64,000 bases of DNA from Microcyclospora pomicola (lineage: Eukaryota; Ascomycota; Dothideomycetes; Capnodiales), in the NCBI GenBank assembly GCA_002786065.1, contig NHNY01000001.1, positions 930,001 to 994,000 of the forward strand, given 5' to 3'. Of this stretch, positions 10,951 to 22,992 are shown piece after piece (position 1 is the first letter of the stretch; every line of letters begins with the position of its first letter). The notes under the pieces are model-generated. The model searched no databases. It saw nothing but the letters and a program-made list of their open reading frames with translations, and was not told the DNA's origin. The position numbers and the translations under genes are program-made.

Positions 10951-11814
10951 ATGGCTCCCACTCCCAAGATCTGGCTGAAGCGCGTGCTGATCCCCTACTT
11001 CATTATCGACATCATTTTGACCATCATCTACCTTGCGAGCGGCATCCTGGTGCTCGTGGGGCTTTCACAACTCACCGATGACCAGCTCGAAGACTACGAT
11101 TCGGAGTACTCAGATGCAGACTACGACCACGCACGGCATATCCTCACGTGAGCAACCTTCCTCTCTGATACAATCATTACACGACCACATGTACTGACTC
11201 TCAGCTCAACCCAGCATCACCGCAGGAGTCCTCATAGCCATCAGCGCTTTTACGCTCCTCCTGGACATCATCGCCATCACACTCTGGGCGTGCCATCGCC
11301 TTGCGCCTGCAACGCAAGTGGGCTTCACCTCGGTCAAGACCTTGATCTGGCTCGTCATCCTGATCCTGAACATTGTCTCCGTTGCACGCTCCGGCGGCCT
11401 CGGCTTCGTCTGGTCGGTTGCTCTACTGTACGTCTCTCCCCCTCCCACCAACGCCGAATAGAGGAACCCCCGAGCCAAGCTGACCCTCCTCTTCCTTCTC
11501 GCAGAGCCAACTCCGTCGGCCAGCTCATCTACAGCAGCATCATCCTGCGCCGCCACCGCGCCGGCAACTACGGCAACCGCGGCGTCTACACGCCCGCGCC
11601 CATGCCCGTCGGCGCCCCCGGCTTCGCCAACACCGCCTACAACCCCTCCCACAACGGTCCAAGCCCCTTCCGCGATCCCTCCCCCGCACCCCCGGGCGGC
11701 ATGGAGCCCCTGCGCGCCCCGCAGACCGAATACTACAGCCCAGATGCCGTGAGCGCCGCCGCGCGCCGGGAAGAGTACCCCATGCAGCAGACGGGATACC
11801 GGAGTCAGGTGTAA
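10951..11814 (+). CDS. MARVEL-like four-helix membrane protein (second of tandem pair)
   Basis: Exons 10951-11147, 11215-11427 and 11505-11814 encode 239 residues. Introns 11148-11214 and 11428-11504 are both phase 2, as in the upstream gene. Helices are VLIPYFIIDIILTIIYLASG, then GVLIAISAFTLLLDIIAITL, TLIWLVILILNIVSVARSGG, and GFVWSVALLANSVGQLIYSS. An acidic loop (DDQLEDYDSEYSDADYDH) lies between helices 1 and 2. The tail of about 95 residues is rich in Pro, Tyr and Ala (NYGNRGVYTPAPMPVG, PMQQTGYRSQV). Likely a plasma-membrane or vesicle MARVEL protein produced by tandem duplication. The exact role is not inferable. Confidence 0.75.
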
Positions 11815-12696
11815 CGATTGACGCGATTTGCGACGTACACGAGCGAAAGGAGTATGGGGCGAAAAGCATACCAGCCTCTACTTTAGGAGCATCATGGTGT
11901 TTCCGTGGGTTCATCTGGCATAATCGCATTTTTGTTTTTCAGCAAGCGATGGCGTTTCTGCTCTACTTCTCACGACAAGGGAGGTTTCCATAGAACGGGT
12001 GATGCTTCTTGCTTCCACGATTGTATGAGATCGCTTTATCGGATTCAGTTTGTCTTGAGGACGCTTCTGTCTGGTGGTGCGGTATCTGAACGGCCACGGT
12101 GCGCTCAGGTTTTACTATGCTATGCTCATGTACATTAGACGACGAAAAGATGTATCATCGACTTTTTATATTAGATCTACATACCTCGTCTCCGCGACGA
12201 TGATAAATGCTGATGAATGTGATGCTCTTTCTCTCGAAGCCTGCTCGCAAAACACCATTCCAGCAGAATATATCTATTGATTCGCCTAGCCTAGCCCATC
12301 ACAGAAGCAGGTATCTGACGAGAAGTCTACAATGTTTGTGTCTGCTACGCATGTATACTGTTTACTCAGGTAAGGTATTCATCTGAAAGCGACTCGACCC
12401 TGAGCCGAGCCGTGAGGCAGAAGATTAGACATGACCGGGTGAGAAGAAGCGGATATATACATTTGCACATGATGGGTAAAGTATGTATACACTGATAACG
12501 AACCGAGATATACACATAGACATCGAACCGAAACAGAACGCAGTAGGGAGTGTCAGGGTGTGCGTGGATGCTGTACAGAATGTATATATTGTGCATACAG
12601 CGCTGATCTCACTTGGCCGCCCAGCTAATCGACTTTTCATACTGCATACATGTACCTTGCGTATACATTGCGGCAAAGTAGCAAAACCGCATGCCT
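11815..12696. other. intergenic, convergent 3' ends
   Basis: About 880 bases between the second MARVEL-like gene and the 3' end of IES1. It is AT-rich, with TATAC-rich stretches around 12450-12660 typical of 3' flanks. No gene was seen. Confidence 0.45.
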
Positions 12697-15382
12697 CTAA
12701 TCATCACGCATCACGTCGTCGTCATCTTCGTTGTCGTCGTCGTCGTCGTCTTCGCTGTCGGATGGCCGGGCGGTGGGAGCGTCATCGAGGTCCAAGTCTT
12801 CATCGCCAACAGGAGTCACGCCATTTCCATTGGCGGGCTGGCGTGATGCTTTTAGGTCTTGATCCTGATCATCCTGCTGCTCGTTGGTCTTGCGACTCTT
12901 CCGCCGTCGGGGGGCCCGAGGCTTCTTGCTTTCCGGCGGCGCGGGGTCTTCATCAATGTCCATCGCGTCGACGTCGGCGACCTCACTGCGTCGGTGTCGT
13001 CGGCGCCCCGGCCGTTCCTCGCCGGGTGGTGCAGCGTCGAAAGATGCGTTCGACGATCCATGAAGCTGCATGTGCCGCCGTCGAATCATGGCCATCCCGG
13101 GAGTGGGTGACTCCTGCCATCGCTCGAGCCGCCGCGAGGCCCGCCGAATCGCCTGCGCGATGTGCTTCGGCTCCTCGCCAATGTCGTTTGCTTCGTCAGC
13201 CGTAGGAGCCAGGCCAGCGTAGAGCATTCTCGGCCGACGGATGGATTCGAGATCGTGCAGCAAGTCAGCGGCGTTCTCCTTCCCGGTACTTCCGCCTTTG
13301 TGATGCTGGTGATGAACAGCACGCCAGTCGTCGTCGATGCCTTTCTCGTTGCGTTCCTTGGCTTTTCTGATCTTGATGCTTTCCTCCTCGGAGTCGTAGT
13401 CTGGCGGCATAGTACACAAGCGTTTCCAGGAACGCAGGATCGCGCCCTCAGCCCTGCGACGTCTGCGGGCCACTGCATGTAGTTCACGTATCCGTTTGTC
13501 GAGAGTGTAGTCGACTTGCTGTTTGCGGTGACTCGCAAGCGCTGATTGGTGGGTTGTGACGCCACGATGTCTTTTTTGTGCTTGGTAGGATGGTGTGGGA
13601 ACGTGGTCGCGAGTGTTGGGAGGCTGAAAGGATATGGTTGTAGGCGGCGAAATTTGACTGCCATTCAAGTGCTGCAAGCCTGATCCCGGAGTGGTAGGCC
13701 GCAGCTGAGTCGGGTCTTCGTTGACAAAATTTATGCTTTGAAGGGCGCTATTGGGTAGCAATGGTACATGAGTCTGCGTGTGTTCGCCACGGGAGGGGAA
13801 TGTCGCACTTTCTAGCTTGGGCTTGTTGCGACGCCAGTTGCCTCGACCTGGTCCCTTCTTGGCTGGGGCGGGTGAAGCAGCAGCACCACTCTTACGAGTC
13901 GGCGAGCCCGCCTCATCGGTGTTGAGAATATCGTGTATCCTCATGTCACCAACAGGTTTGGCTGGTGTTGGTACGTTCACCGTGCTGACTGCTCGACTGC
14001 TCATGGGGGGCGACGGCGATCGAGTGTATTCGCTCGCAGTTGCTCCTGGTCTGCCAGCGGAAGTGATCTGATTGCGAAATTCGTGCTTCCAGTGTCCGCT
14101 GTCGCTACCAGCTTCATCCCCTGAATCAGTTGTGCCGAGCCCGCCGATAGCACCCTTCTCTTTGCGGGCACGTTTGAGCGCAGTCATTGCTGGGCTGGGC
14201 TCGGTGGCAAGAATCGCAATCCGCTCCTTCCTTTTCGATTCTCCAAATCGCTGCTCCTCTTCAGAATCCACATTTTCGAGTGATGTCTGAGCATCGGTCA
14301 TGATCTCCAGCTCTGGAATTTTATCCGGCACCCCACCGCGACTTTCCTCATCCGGACCATATTCCCCATGTCCAAATGGGTTATTTCTGCTGCCCTCAAT
14401 GTCAAAATCGCTCTCGAGGTACCACCAGATCAACCACAGGAAAGCTCGCGCACGACTCGCGCTGGTTATGTTTGGTCGCATGATCAAATCGAAGAAATCC
14501 CGTGGAGGAACGAAATGTCGTTCGCTAACTTTGGGAGCATACTGGCTCATGACAAATACAAGGTTCACAGGGTTTGTGCGCGGCTTGGTCGCCTCTCGGA
14601 TGTCTTCCAACGTGCTTGGTTGTGGTGTGTCTTCCGTGGCGCCTTTCAAGATGGACTTCAGCCGAGGCGCGTCTTGCAACTGCTTGTACGCGGATGGGTC
14701 TTGATGAGCTTGTAACGCTGGTATAGAGTGATAAGTCCGTAATTGCGCGCGCATTTCCGGGAAAACTATTCATAGTCGTTAATGTCCATGTCTCAAACGT
14801 GTTGCATTCACACGCGACGCGCTGCATATCTCACGTACAGTTTAGAGTGGTATTCATCCTCCCAATGTTGACCAGCAGACACACCATGGCCATGCATATC
14901 GCGCCTTCCCGATCCTGCAACAGTTTCTCCTTCAGGATCTTGCTACATTTACTGCTCTTCGCCATTGCGTCGATGTATATGTCGGCAAAAGTGTGGCCGG
15001 TAGTGCCGTCGCTCACGTTCGTGAAGCATTGGGTCTCGTCGTAGAAGACTCGGCGCAAGAAGTCATATTGGATGTCCTTTCGCCAGAGCGGGATCCCATC
15101 CTCCTTCTTGAGATGCCGGAGTTTGTTGCCCACGAAGACCGAGGAGACTGTGCCGCTGGCATTGCGCCGGATCAATGCTGCGGCAGAGTTGTTGTTATTG
15201 CCATTGTCGTCGGGCGCGTCGCTCCGGGGAGCGTCGGTTGTGTCGTCTTCCACTGGCTCATGCGGCGCTCGACTGCTCGGAGCTGGAGCCACGGAGGGAG
15301 TATTTGCAGGCGGAAGTGGTGGTGGAGGAGCCAGCGACGACTCGACGGGATCGTGCACGAGGATGTGTTGCAGAGACGCCAT
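12697..15382 (-). CDS. IES1: INO80 chromatin-remodelling complex subunit IES1
   Basis: Two exons, 15382-14839 and 14765-12697, with intron 14766-14838 (GTACGT...AATAG), give 870 residues. The join restores a continuous conserved block: HLKKEDGIPLWRKDIQYDF, TFADIYIDAMAKSSKCSKIL, NIGRMNTTLNFFPEMRAQLR, and then RPNITSASRARAFLWLIWWY. This block is the hallmark of fungal Ies1, a non-catalytic subunit of the INO80 nucleosome remodeller in the nucleus. The rest is disordered with basic patches, including PRRRKSRKTNE near the end, and the tail is strongly acidic (DSEDDDDDDNEDDDD). Most of the protein beyond the N-terminal third has no visible domain. It is divergent from the M16 peptidase gene. Confidence 0.85.
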
Positions 15383-16337
15383 GCTCGGGCGAGGATGATC
15401 GGAGTGGTTCCCGTATATATGCGAGTAAAGAATACCAGCTCTATGAATACATGCTACAGCGTTCCCAGCCCGACAATACCACTCTCAAGAGCAGCAGGAC
15501 GTTGGAGGGGCACACGAGCAATGCTTCACCTAGGCCATGGAGGGGTCGACGAAAGCATGTCGTGGTGGGTGGTGTCGTGGTGGTGGTGGCGGCGGAGGAT
15601 GGGGAGGGAGTAGAGGGAGATGTCGGGAGGAGGAAAGGAATAGGTGGCTGAGCAAAGCTGGTGAAGTCGCAGAGCTGGATGCTGAGCTGCTATACCTTAA
15701 AATCGCCCGGACTGTCTATACCGGCCGCTCCAGGGCTTCATATTTGCGACAGCCTGCCGCCAATCAGCGTGCGAGACGGGGTGGCTGTCGATCTGGTCTT
15801 CCAACATTCGCATTTTTTGTTACTGCTTCATCCTTGTCCTTCCGATTTATATTATACTCTACAATCGTCGCCCGGTTCTCTGACGGTCGCCTCCACTTCT
15901 GTTGTGCGTGTTCAGCTGTCAGCCTTCATGTCCGCTTCACAGTCCGCATGTGAAGACCCTCGCTTTGAGCCTCAGGCATCCATACACACGGAATATTCGA
16001 CTACATCGACTACAGCGACGTCAGGACAGTCGAAGTGAAGAGCTGAGACGTAGCAGGGAATCCGTATTGTTGATATATTCTCCCTGGCTCCAATCGGTTA
16101 CGAATACGCTGTTCGAATGATCGTAAGCTGTCCTAGCATCTGTCGATCACTCTTTATATATATCACTACCACTTCTTCACTGGGTTGCCACCACGGCTCC
16201 CATATTTATATACTGCAGCCCGACCCCTCTCGCCTTTGGCTACTTCGCAAACAGTATCTCCTGAACACCGCAAGTACTCGGTCACAAACGAGTCATACTA
16301 CCACTCGACTCGTTGCGACCAACACAATCTCTCGACG
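15383..16337. promoter_or_regulatory. divergent promoter region IES1 / M16 peptidase
   Basis: About 950 bases between the two start codons. It includes a GGT/GGC-rich low-complexity tract around 15560-15605, probably in the IES1 leader or promoter, and pyrimidine-rich sequence before the M16 start. The M16 frame is open back to 16185 but has no ATG there. Confidence 0.4.
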
Positions 16338-19300
16338 ATGCTAGCGGCCAAGGACAGTCGGTCTCACTTCCAGACGGTTCAAACCCTGCACTTCGACTAT
16401 GCCCCAATTGTATTGACTCAATATGAATCCACCCGGACAGGCATGCGAGTGGTGGTCGTGGACCAGAAAGGCCCAAAAGTGAATGGATATTTCGCACTTG
16501 CCACGGAGATCCACGATGACTCTGGTGCACCTCATACCCTTGAGCATCTGTGTTTCATGGGTTCCAAATCGTATAGTTATAAGGGCCTCTTGGACAAACT
16601 AGCCACTCGGGCTTACTCCACCACCAATGCCTGGACGGCCACGGATCAGACTGCTTACACCCTGGACACGGCTGGCTGGGATGGATTTGCACAGATACTT
16701 CCGGTCTATCTGGAGCATTTGATTGTCCCCACCCTGACCGACGCCGCCTGTTACACCGAGGTGTGGCACATCGACGGATCTGGTAACGACGCAGGCGTCG
16801 TATACTCGGAAATGCAAGGTGTGCAAAACGCGCAAGCGGAGCTGATGGATCTTCGTGCAAAACGTGCCATGTATCCCGAGGGAAACGGCTTCCGCTACGA
16901 AACTGGTGGTATGATGGAGCAATTGCGTGTGCTGACTGCCGACCGGATACGACAATTCCACAAGAACATGTATCAACCAAAGAACATGTGTTTGGTTATC
17001 ACCGGCGAAGTCGATCACGAGAACTTGCTTCACATTCTGGATACTTTCGAAGACACGATAATAGCTGATGTGCCATCAATCGATGAACCATTCGTTCGTC
17101 CTTGGGTGGAATCTGCGCACACTCCCCCATTGAAAGCGTCTTTGACCGAGACTGTCAAGTTCCCCGAAGAGGACGAATCGATGGGAGAGACGCTCACTGG
17201 CTTCATGGGACCGACGTATGGAGACCATATCGGAGAGTCAGCCTTGAATGTGCTGTTGACTTACCTGTGTGGTTCTTCGATCTCTGTGCTGGAAAATATT
17301 CTCGTAGAACGAGAGCAGCTGTGCAGCATGATCTACTACAGTGTAGACTTCCGACCTCGAAGCGCCATTTGGTTTGGCATGAGCGCCGTCGAGACCGAAA
17401 AGCTCGCGAGTGCAGAAAAGCGCCTAACAGATCTTCTCGCCGAAACTGTATCCAAGGAACTTGACATGGATTACATGCGAGAATGTCTGAAACGTATCAA
17501 GCGTCAAACCTTGCTGAGATGCGAGAACGCTGGAGATTTCTTCTCGACATCTGTCATCGAGGACCATCTGTTCGGGAAACGTGACGGCTCTGATCTCAAG
17601 GAGCTTTCCACCCTCGCCGACTTTGCAACCTTGGAGACCTGGTCGGACTCAGAGTGGCGAGCATACATGCGGAAGTATCTTGTCGATGCCCCGCACGTGA
17701 CAATTCTCGGTGTACCCTCCAAGGAGCTTTCGGAAAAGATGACTAATGACGAAAAGGCTCGTGTGGCGGCGCAGAAAGAGAGGCTCGGTGAGGATGGTCT
17801 GAAGAAACTGGCCGAAGAGCTGAAGAAAGCACAAGAAGAAAACGACAAGCCGATTCCTGCTGAAGTCCTACAAAAGTTCCCTATCCCATCCACAGAATCA
17901 ATCCATTTCATCCCGACCGTAACGGCACGAGCGGGTGCTGCGAAGGATATGGGCAGGCTTGATAACGACATTCAAAAGCTGCTTGACCAAGAGTCGGATG
18001 GGTCGCCTCTGTTCATACATTTTGAGCACATCCCATCCAACTTTGTGCGAATCAAGCTCATCATCGGTACCACTTCGGTTCCAGTAGAGCTGAAACCTCT
18101 ACTTACGCTGTACATGACGAACTTCTTCACGACCCCCGTCGTACGAGATGGCAAGAACATCACCTTCGAAGATGTGGTATTGGAACTCGAGAAGGAGACC
18201 GTAGCGTACTCAGTGGACTCGGAGTCTGGCAACAGCGAAATGCTTGCCATAACATTCAACACCGAGCCAGAGAAGTACGAAACCACCATCAGCTGGCTAC
18301 GTACACTACTTTTCGATGCCATCCACGATCCGGTCCGACTCCACGCATCACTCACGAAGATTCTGGCCGACGTGCCGGACGAGAAGCGATCTGGTAGCAG
18401 TATGTTGTATGCCGTCAACAGCATGATCCAATACGTGCCAGAGTCCAGCGCAAGAGCACGAAATACCCTTGCCAAAGCTCTGTACTTGAAACGCACCAGG
18501 AAGCTCCTCAAAGACGACCCGGATGCCGTACTGACGAAGTTCCGATCCTTATGTGATGCCTTGCACAGACCACAGAATTTTCGTGTGTACGTTGCGGCCG
18601 ATGTCGAAAAGCTGCCGCAGCCTACCACCGCTTGGCGGACACTGACCCATGATCTGGACCTTGCCAAACCTCTACAGCCTCTCGACAACCGTCGAGCAAC
18701 GCTCAGCTCCTCGGGCAAGAACCCAGGATCATCGGCCTACATCGTGCCTATGGCAACCGTGGACTCCTCCTTTGTCCTGCTGACCAGCAAAGGCATCGAC
18801 TCGTCTCAACATCCCGACCTGCCTGCGCTCATGGTCGCCATCTCCTACATGGATGCGGTCGAGGGCCCCCTATGGGTCGGCGTGCGCGGCAAGGGTTTAG
18901 CCTACGGCACGGGCTTCCAGCGCTCCACCGAGCTCGGCCTGACGACCTTCCGCATCTACCGCTCGCCGGACGCCTACAAGGCGTTCCTGGCCGCCAAGAC
19001 GCAGGTCCAAGAGCACGCCACGGGCACCGCGCCGCTCGACAAGTTCGCGCTCGAGGGTGCCATCTCCGAGATCGTGCTGCGCATGGCCGACGAGCAGCCC
19101 GACATGGGCTCCGCGGCCGAGACCAGCTTCACGCGCCAGGTCATGCAGGGCAATCCGAAGGACTGGAGCCACACGATGCTACGCAAGGTGCGCGCTGTCA
19201 CGCCGGAGCAGATCCGTGCTGCCATGACGACGTACCTGCTGCCCATGTTCAGTGGCGAGACGGCCAACCTCGTCGTCACTTGTGCACAAGTCATGCGCGA

Positions 19301-19493
19301 GGAGCTGGCGACGGGCTTCAAGGAGGCCGGGTTCGAGTGCCAGGTCAAGGGATTGGAAGAGTTTCAGGACGACTATGGGTTGAAGGCTGGCGACGGGGAG
19401 GAAGGTGACGATGAGGACGATGAAGATGATGAAGACGATGACGATGACGAAGATGATGAAGACGAGGACGAGGACGAGGAGATGGAAGACTAG
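16338..19493 (+). CDS. M16 family zinc metallopeptidase (fungal YOL098C/Mug138-like)
   Basis: A single exon of 1051 residues from ATG 16338. It belongs to the inverted-zincin pitrilysin/insulinase clan: the zinc motif HTLEH is at residues 66-70, and the probable third ligand is Glu158 in GVVYSEMQG, a spacing like that of PreP-type (M16C) enzymes. Flanking signatures are TEIHDDSGAPHTLEH, LDKLATRAYSTTNAWTATD and GFRYETGGMMEQLRVLTADR. The two-half architecture typical of the family fits the length. These enzymes degrade peptides in a closed chamber; the yeast homologue is cytosolic. The C-terminus is a run of about 30 Asp/Glu residues, an unusual acidic tail. No transit peptide is evident from the chosen start. 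Confidence 0.88.
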   Translation: MLAAKDSRSHFQTVQTLHFDYAPIVLTQYESTRTGMRVVVVDQKGPKVNGYFALATEIHDDSGAPHTLEHLCFMGSKSYSYKGLLDKLATRAYSTTNAWTATDQTAYTLDTAGWDGFAQILPVYLEHLIVPTLTDAACYTEVWHIDGSGNDAGVVYSEMQGVQNAQAELMDLRAKRAMYPEGNGFRYETGGMMEQLRVLTADRIRQFHKNMYQPKNMCLVITGEVDHENLLHILDTFEDTIIADVPSIDEPFVRPWVESAHTPPLKASLTETVKFPEEDESMGETLTGFMGPTYGDHIGESALNVLLTYLCGSSISVLENILVEREQLCSMIYYSVDFRPRSAIWFGMSAVETEKLASAEKRLTDLLAETVSKELDMDYMRECLKRIKRQTLLRCENAGDFFSTSVIEDHLFGKRDGSDLKELSTLADFATLETWSDSEWRAYMRKYLVDAPHVTILGVPSKELSEKMTNDEKARVAAQKERLGEDGLKKLAEELKKAQEENDKPIPAEVLQKFPIPSTESIHFIPTVTARAGAAKDMGRLDNDIQKLLDQESDGSPLFIHFEHIPSNFVRIKLIIGTTSVPVELKPLLTLYMTNFFTTPVVRDGKNITFEDVVLELEKETVAYSVDSESGNSEMLAITFNTEPEKYETTISWLRTLLFDAIHDPVRLHASLTKILADVPDEKRSGSSMLYAVNSMIQYVPESSARARNTLAKALYLKRTRKLLKDDPDAVLTKFRSLCDALHRPQNFRVYVAADVEKLPQPTTAWRTLTHDLDLAKPLQPLDNRRATLSSSGKNPGSSAYIVPMATVDSSFVLLTSKGIDSSQHPDLPALMVAISYMDAVEGPLWVGVRGKGLAYGTGFQRSTELGLTTFRIYRSPDAYKAFLAAKTQVQEHATGTAPLDKFALEGAISEIVLRMADEQPDMGSAAETSFTRQVMQGNPKDWSHTMLRKVRAVTPEQIRAAMTTYLLPMFSGETANLVVTCAQVMREELATGFKEAGFECQVKGLEEFQDDYGLKAGDGEEGDDEDDEDDEDDDDDEDDEDEDEDEEMED

Positions 19494-21750
19494 TGTGACT
19501 CAAAGGTGGCATGACAACTGGAGCGATGCTGCACTGCAATATTGGACTTGGCAGATAGGCCAAGAATGAAATGAAACTTATTTCGGTCAACAATGTTCCC
19601 CTCGTGATGTGTCTCCATACCTATGCTTCTCTTTGATATGGAAACTCAAATGGAGATGAGGAAGAGTCTATGGTGAGCGGGTTGGAAAATTTGCATCGGG
19701 GTTAGGAGAAAACAGAGCTAGAGACGCAGGAAAGGCAATAGGTATGTGAGAGCACTTATCACTAGAACATTTGGTTCTGATGTACCTACCGTAGCAGTCC
19801 GTCTACGCCTCACCACCCTCAACGATGAACAAGTATCGTAGACACTAGCATATTCTCCAGTTGGGCATCGATTCAGGTCAGAAGCACGAAGGCAGCGGGC
19901 GTCAAAAGATGAGCGCCATAGTCCTGTAGGGCCGCCGAGGTGTCGGGCGCCGAGTGCTTGCGGGACATACAGTACGCGCTCACGTACCGGATGAGTCTGC
20001 ACTGCCGGACGCAGCCACGGTAGTCATATGTGTAGGAGTAGCCATGTCATTCAGGTTGCAGCGGCATGCCGGTACATGTTCTGACACGGGCTGTACGGGC
20101 AAGGTCAGACGACCTTTGGCGAGAACAATGGGCGGCCATGCTGCTCGAAGGTGGCAAAGCGTGCCTTTGAGTGGCATTGTTGGGTCTCAAGGCGATGTTG
20201 CACTGCCTGTCTTTGCTAGAAGTCGGCCTGGAGATGGCGGCCAGCACGTCGCGGGACAGCATTGCCGCCCACTAGGCACGGCAATGTCTGCGACGGCGAT
20301 GCATGTAGTCGTATGATCGTAGCGAGAGGGCGGCATCTGTGCTGGAAGAAACGCCGCAATCGAAGAGCGCCATATTTGCCGGTTGGGCGTCTTGGCCAAG
20401 GGGTGGCGCAAGGCGAGGGAGAAAGACGAAAGAAGCTCGAGGTCGAATGCACGTCCAGCGCCAAGACTTTCGAAGGTTGCAGCAGCGACTTGAAATCCTT
20501 GCAAGACCTCGCACCAAATGCAGCGTTCGAGAGTATGATTCTGAGCATGAGGACGAATATTCCATGAGTCGACGCCGGCTTGAGTGAAACGGGACATCTT
20601 TGGGGCGCCGCGTTCAGTACGGGTGGGTAGTGTCGCGGAAAGCAAGGCGCAGTCTAATGGGAGGCCATCTGGGGCTCTTTTGGAACCCTGAGTCCAACGT
20701 CGACCTCAGCACGGGGAGCTGGTTGTGTGAGTTCGGCCCCCATAGCGCACTCAGCTGATAGTGAGCTGAATGAATGGGGATGTTTGCATTGAATCCTGGT
20801 GTATGTTGGTTCAGCCCATTGTTCCGATCGCAAGAAGATCGCCGGGCAATGAAACGCGGGATCACCCGGTCGAGATCCGGTCGCCAAATTCGACTTCAGC
20901 TGGCTGTTCATGTTATTGCTGAACACCTTTGACCGGTTGTAGCATAGCCGCTCTTGAGTCACACTCACAGCGGTTCATCCGACTGTCTTTCTGCTTGTGC
21001 TCGCCGTCGTCAGTCGCTACTCACATCGACCGCTAGCTGCAGATTGCTGCCTTTTTGCAGCAGGCATCACTCGCCTGAGGCAGCCTCCGCGCTATACTAT
21101 GGGCGATAGTGTTGCAGCTTTCTGGCCGTCGTCCAATCTCCAATCGAATGACTGATGCTGAATCGGCTGACGAGTTCTCTGTAGGCCAGCTGTCGCCCGC
21201 AGTCTCCTCAGTCGTGGTTATCTGGTCAAAATGCGGTTACATCGGCGGGCCTGGGGCCATGTTGTCTCGAGATGGCGCCCATTCTGGCGATAAACCATGA
21301 CTGCGGTATTAGTGTCCGCCCCAATCGCCACACGGTGTCTCTGTTTCATCGGTCTCATCGCATACTGTCAGTGATGCCTTTTCAGTCTGCAAGATGCTGT
21401 GCAACCCGTGATCACTCATCGCCTCGGAGGAGGCACTGGTCCTTTTTGCCCAACAGTGTCATTTTTTTTCTGTCCCCTCGAGGCCGCCGATACTCAGCCC
21501 ATTGGTTGCCTTGGCCGATGTTCCATGACTGTTCTTTTCTACCCAAGCCATTCTCAGATCTGAGTCGGAAAACATATATCATCTGATCACTGCTTCTCCC
21601 TGTCATTGAGTCTTTTCAACCACCAACCAGCACACTCCTATCCCAAGCCACCAACACTTGAACCCTCAAGTTACTCCTTTCGCAATCCAGTCAACGTCAG
21701 TCAAGAGCCCGTCACCAACAAAGTATCGACAAAGCACCAGCCAGGGCTTC
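19494..21750. other. gene-poor intergenic region
   Basis: About 2.25 kb with no frame I can support on either strand. Base composition is ordinary and not RIP-like. The last 150 bases are pyrimidine/adenine-rich (CAACCACCAACCAGCACACT) and look like a transcribed fungal 5' leader for the small frame at 21751. Confidence 0.4.
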
Positions 21751-22065
21751 ATGAGCCATTTCGACAACATTGCCAACAACACATACATCACCATGGTATC
21801 ATCATTACCCTTCCGTCCGGGCAAGGGCCGGAAAGACCCTCAGCCTAGAGACCCAGGTATCGGACGGTCTGCACCGTCAGGCCGACCTCCTCGTGAATAT
21901 CAACCACGTGACGATGGTTCTCACCGGAGCCCGTATGTTGAGATGTCCCGACAATATATGAGAGCCGGCAACGAAAACGGTTCGCAACCGCGAGACACTG
22001 GCTCAAAGGGTCGAACAAGACAGCGTCGAGCGAAGAGCCCTCAACCAAGAGATCCAGGACCTTGA
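21751..22065 (+). CDS. putative small basic protein with QPRDxG repeats
   Basis: An ATG frame of 104 residues with four spaced copies of the hexamer QPRD-x-G (PQPRDPG, YQPRDDG, SQPRDTG, PQPRDPG) in a basic, Pro/Arg/Gly-rich context. There is no signal peptide or known domain. The leader looks like a fungal 5' UTR, and just after the stop there is a textbook intron (22072-22132: GTAAGA, GCTAAC branch, ACCAG). The locus is therefore probably transcribed and spliced. The true coding frame is uncertain: another frame across 21984-22071 reads like a coiled coil (LAQRVEQDSVERRALNQEI) and continues 31 codons into the next exon. It may be a different spliced product or a non-coding RNA. Confidence 0.28.
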   Translation: MSHFDNIANNTYITMVSSLPFRPGKGRKDPQPRDPGIGRSAPSGRPPREYQPRDDGSHRSPYVEMSRQYMRAGNENGSQPRDTGSKGRTRQRRAKSPQPRDPGP

Positions 22066-22132
22066 CAGAATGTAAGAATTAGCAGCTATACTTATATGCT
22101 TCCTCGGTCTCAGCCGCTAACAAGTACACCAG

Positions 22133-22992
22133 GCGTCCAACGCGCTGGAGCCACTCAAGTCCGCTGACCAGCCGCCCGTGCCGCCTACGTGCGTCACGTC
22201 TAGCACGACTCTGGCGTGACTCCTTGATCTGAACATCAGGCTGGACCTATGGGAGCACGACACGCTTATCCTTCGACCCTCCATTCACAGATTGTCTTCG
22301 TATACCAACCACCACATTTAGTCATGTTTCACCCAACATCCTCTGGCGTTATCTATCACGATGGTACACATACCTGAGGCTGGACCTCAGGACGATAAAG
22401 CACAAAACACAAGATCTCACTAGCGGGCAACCGCATACCCATTTTCACAACATATACACGACACAGGCGCATTAGGATACACGGGTACGATAGCAGCGTA
22501 CATTGGAGTTCTAGGGCGCGCGCGTTCTGCATTGAGGATTTCTCGTTGGTCTTTCACGGATGGGCATGGGGGCACACGGATCTTGAGGGTTTTCTGCTTA
22601 CAATCGCTTTTCAATACCAAACTTTTCCATAGCATGCTTATCAGTAGATATGTGCTTGCCGCCGCCCCTGGAGGGTAGTGATGCTATCTTATGACTCGAA
22701 AGGCCTGCTGCCTTGAGCGATTTGGTCCTTCAACCTTCCTCTTCCTCACAAGTGTCCGGGTCTTCCCACGTGGTTACCTTCCGCTCGCGGCTTATCACGA
22801 TTTCCGTGACGTCGTAGATGCATGCTGAGCTTTTGACAGGACAGGAAGACATAACTCAGGGATACACAGGAACTCTTCCCCTTTGATGTTTTAGGCAAAC
22901 ATGACTCTTGTCGGATACGTTAGTACATGACTGGATCTGTGCATACATGCGTACATACGCCATCGTCAAACGTTCGTACAATACGTAGTTCC
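22133..22992. other. second exon of doubtful gene and 3' flank of UTP13
   Basis: After the intron ending at 22132 a frame stays open to about 22230. The rest, up to the UTP13 stop at 22993, shows no gene. Confidence 0.35.

Noticed and set aside
16185-16337. 51-codon N-terminal extension of the M16 peptidase that looks like a mitochondrial presequence
   Set aside because: The frame is open but begins with TTG and has no ATG; family N-termini fit the start at 16338.
18872-19408. 178-codon plus frame inside the M16 gene
   Set aside because: GC-rich shadow frame of the peptidase gene, Arg/Gly-rich and without features.
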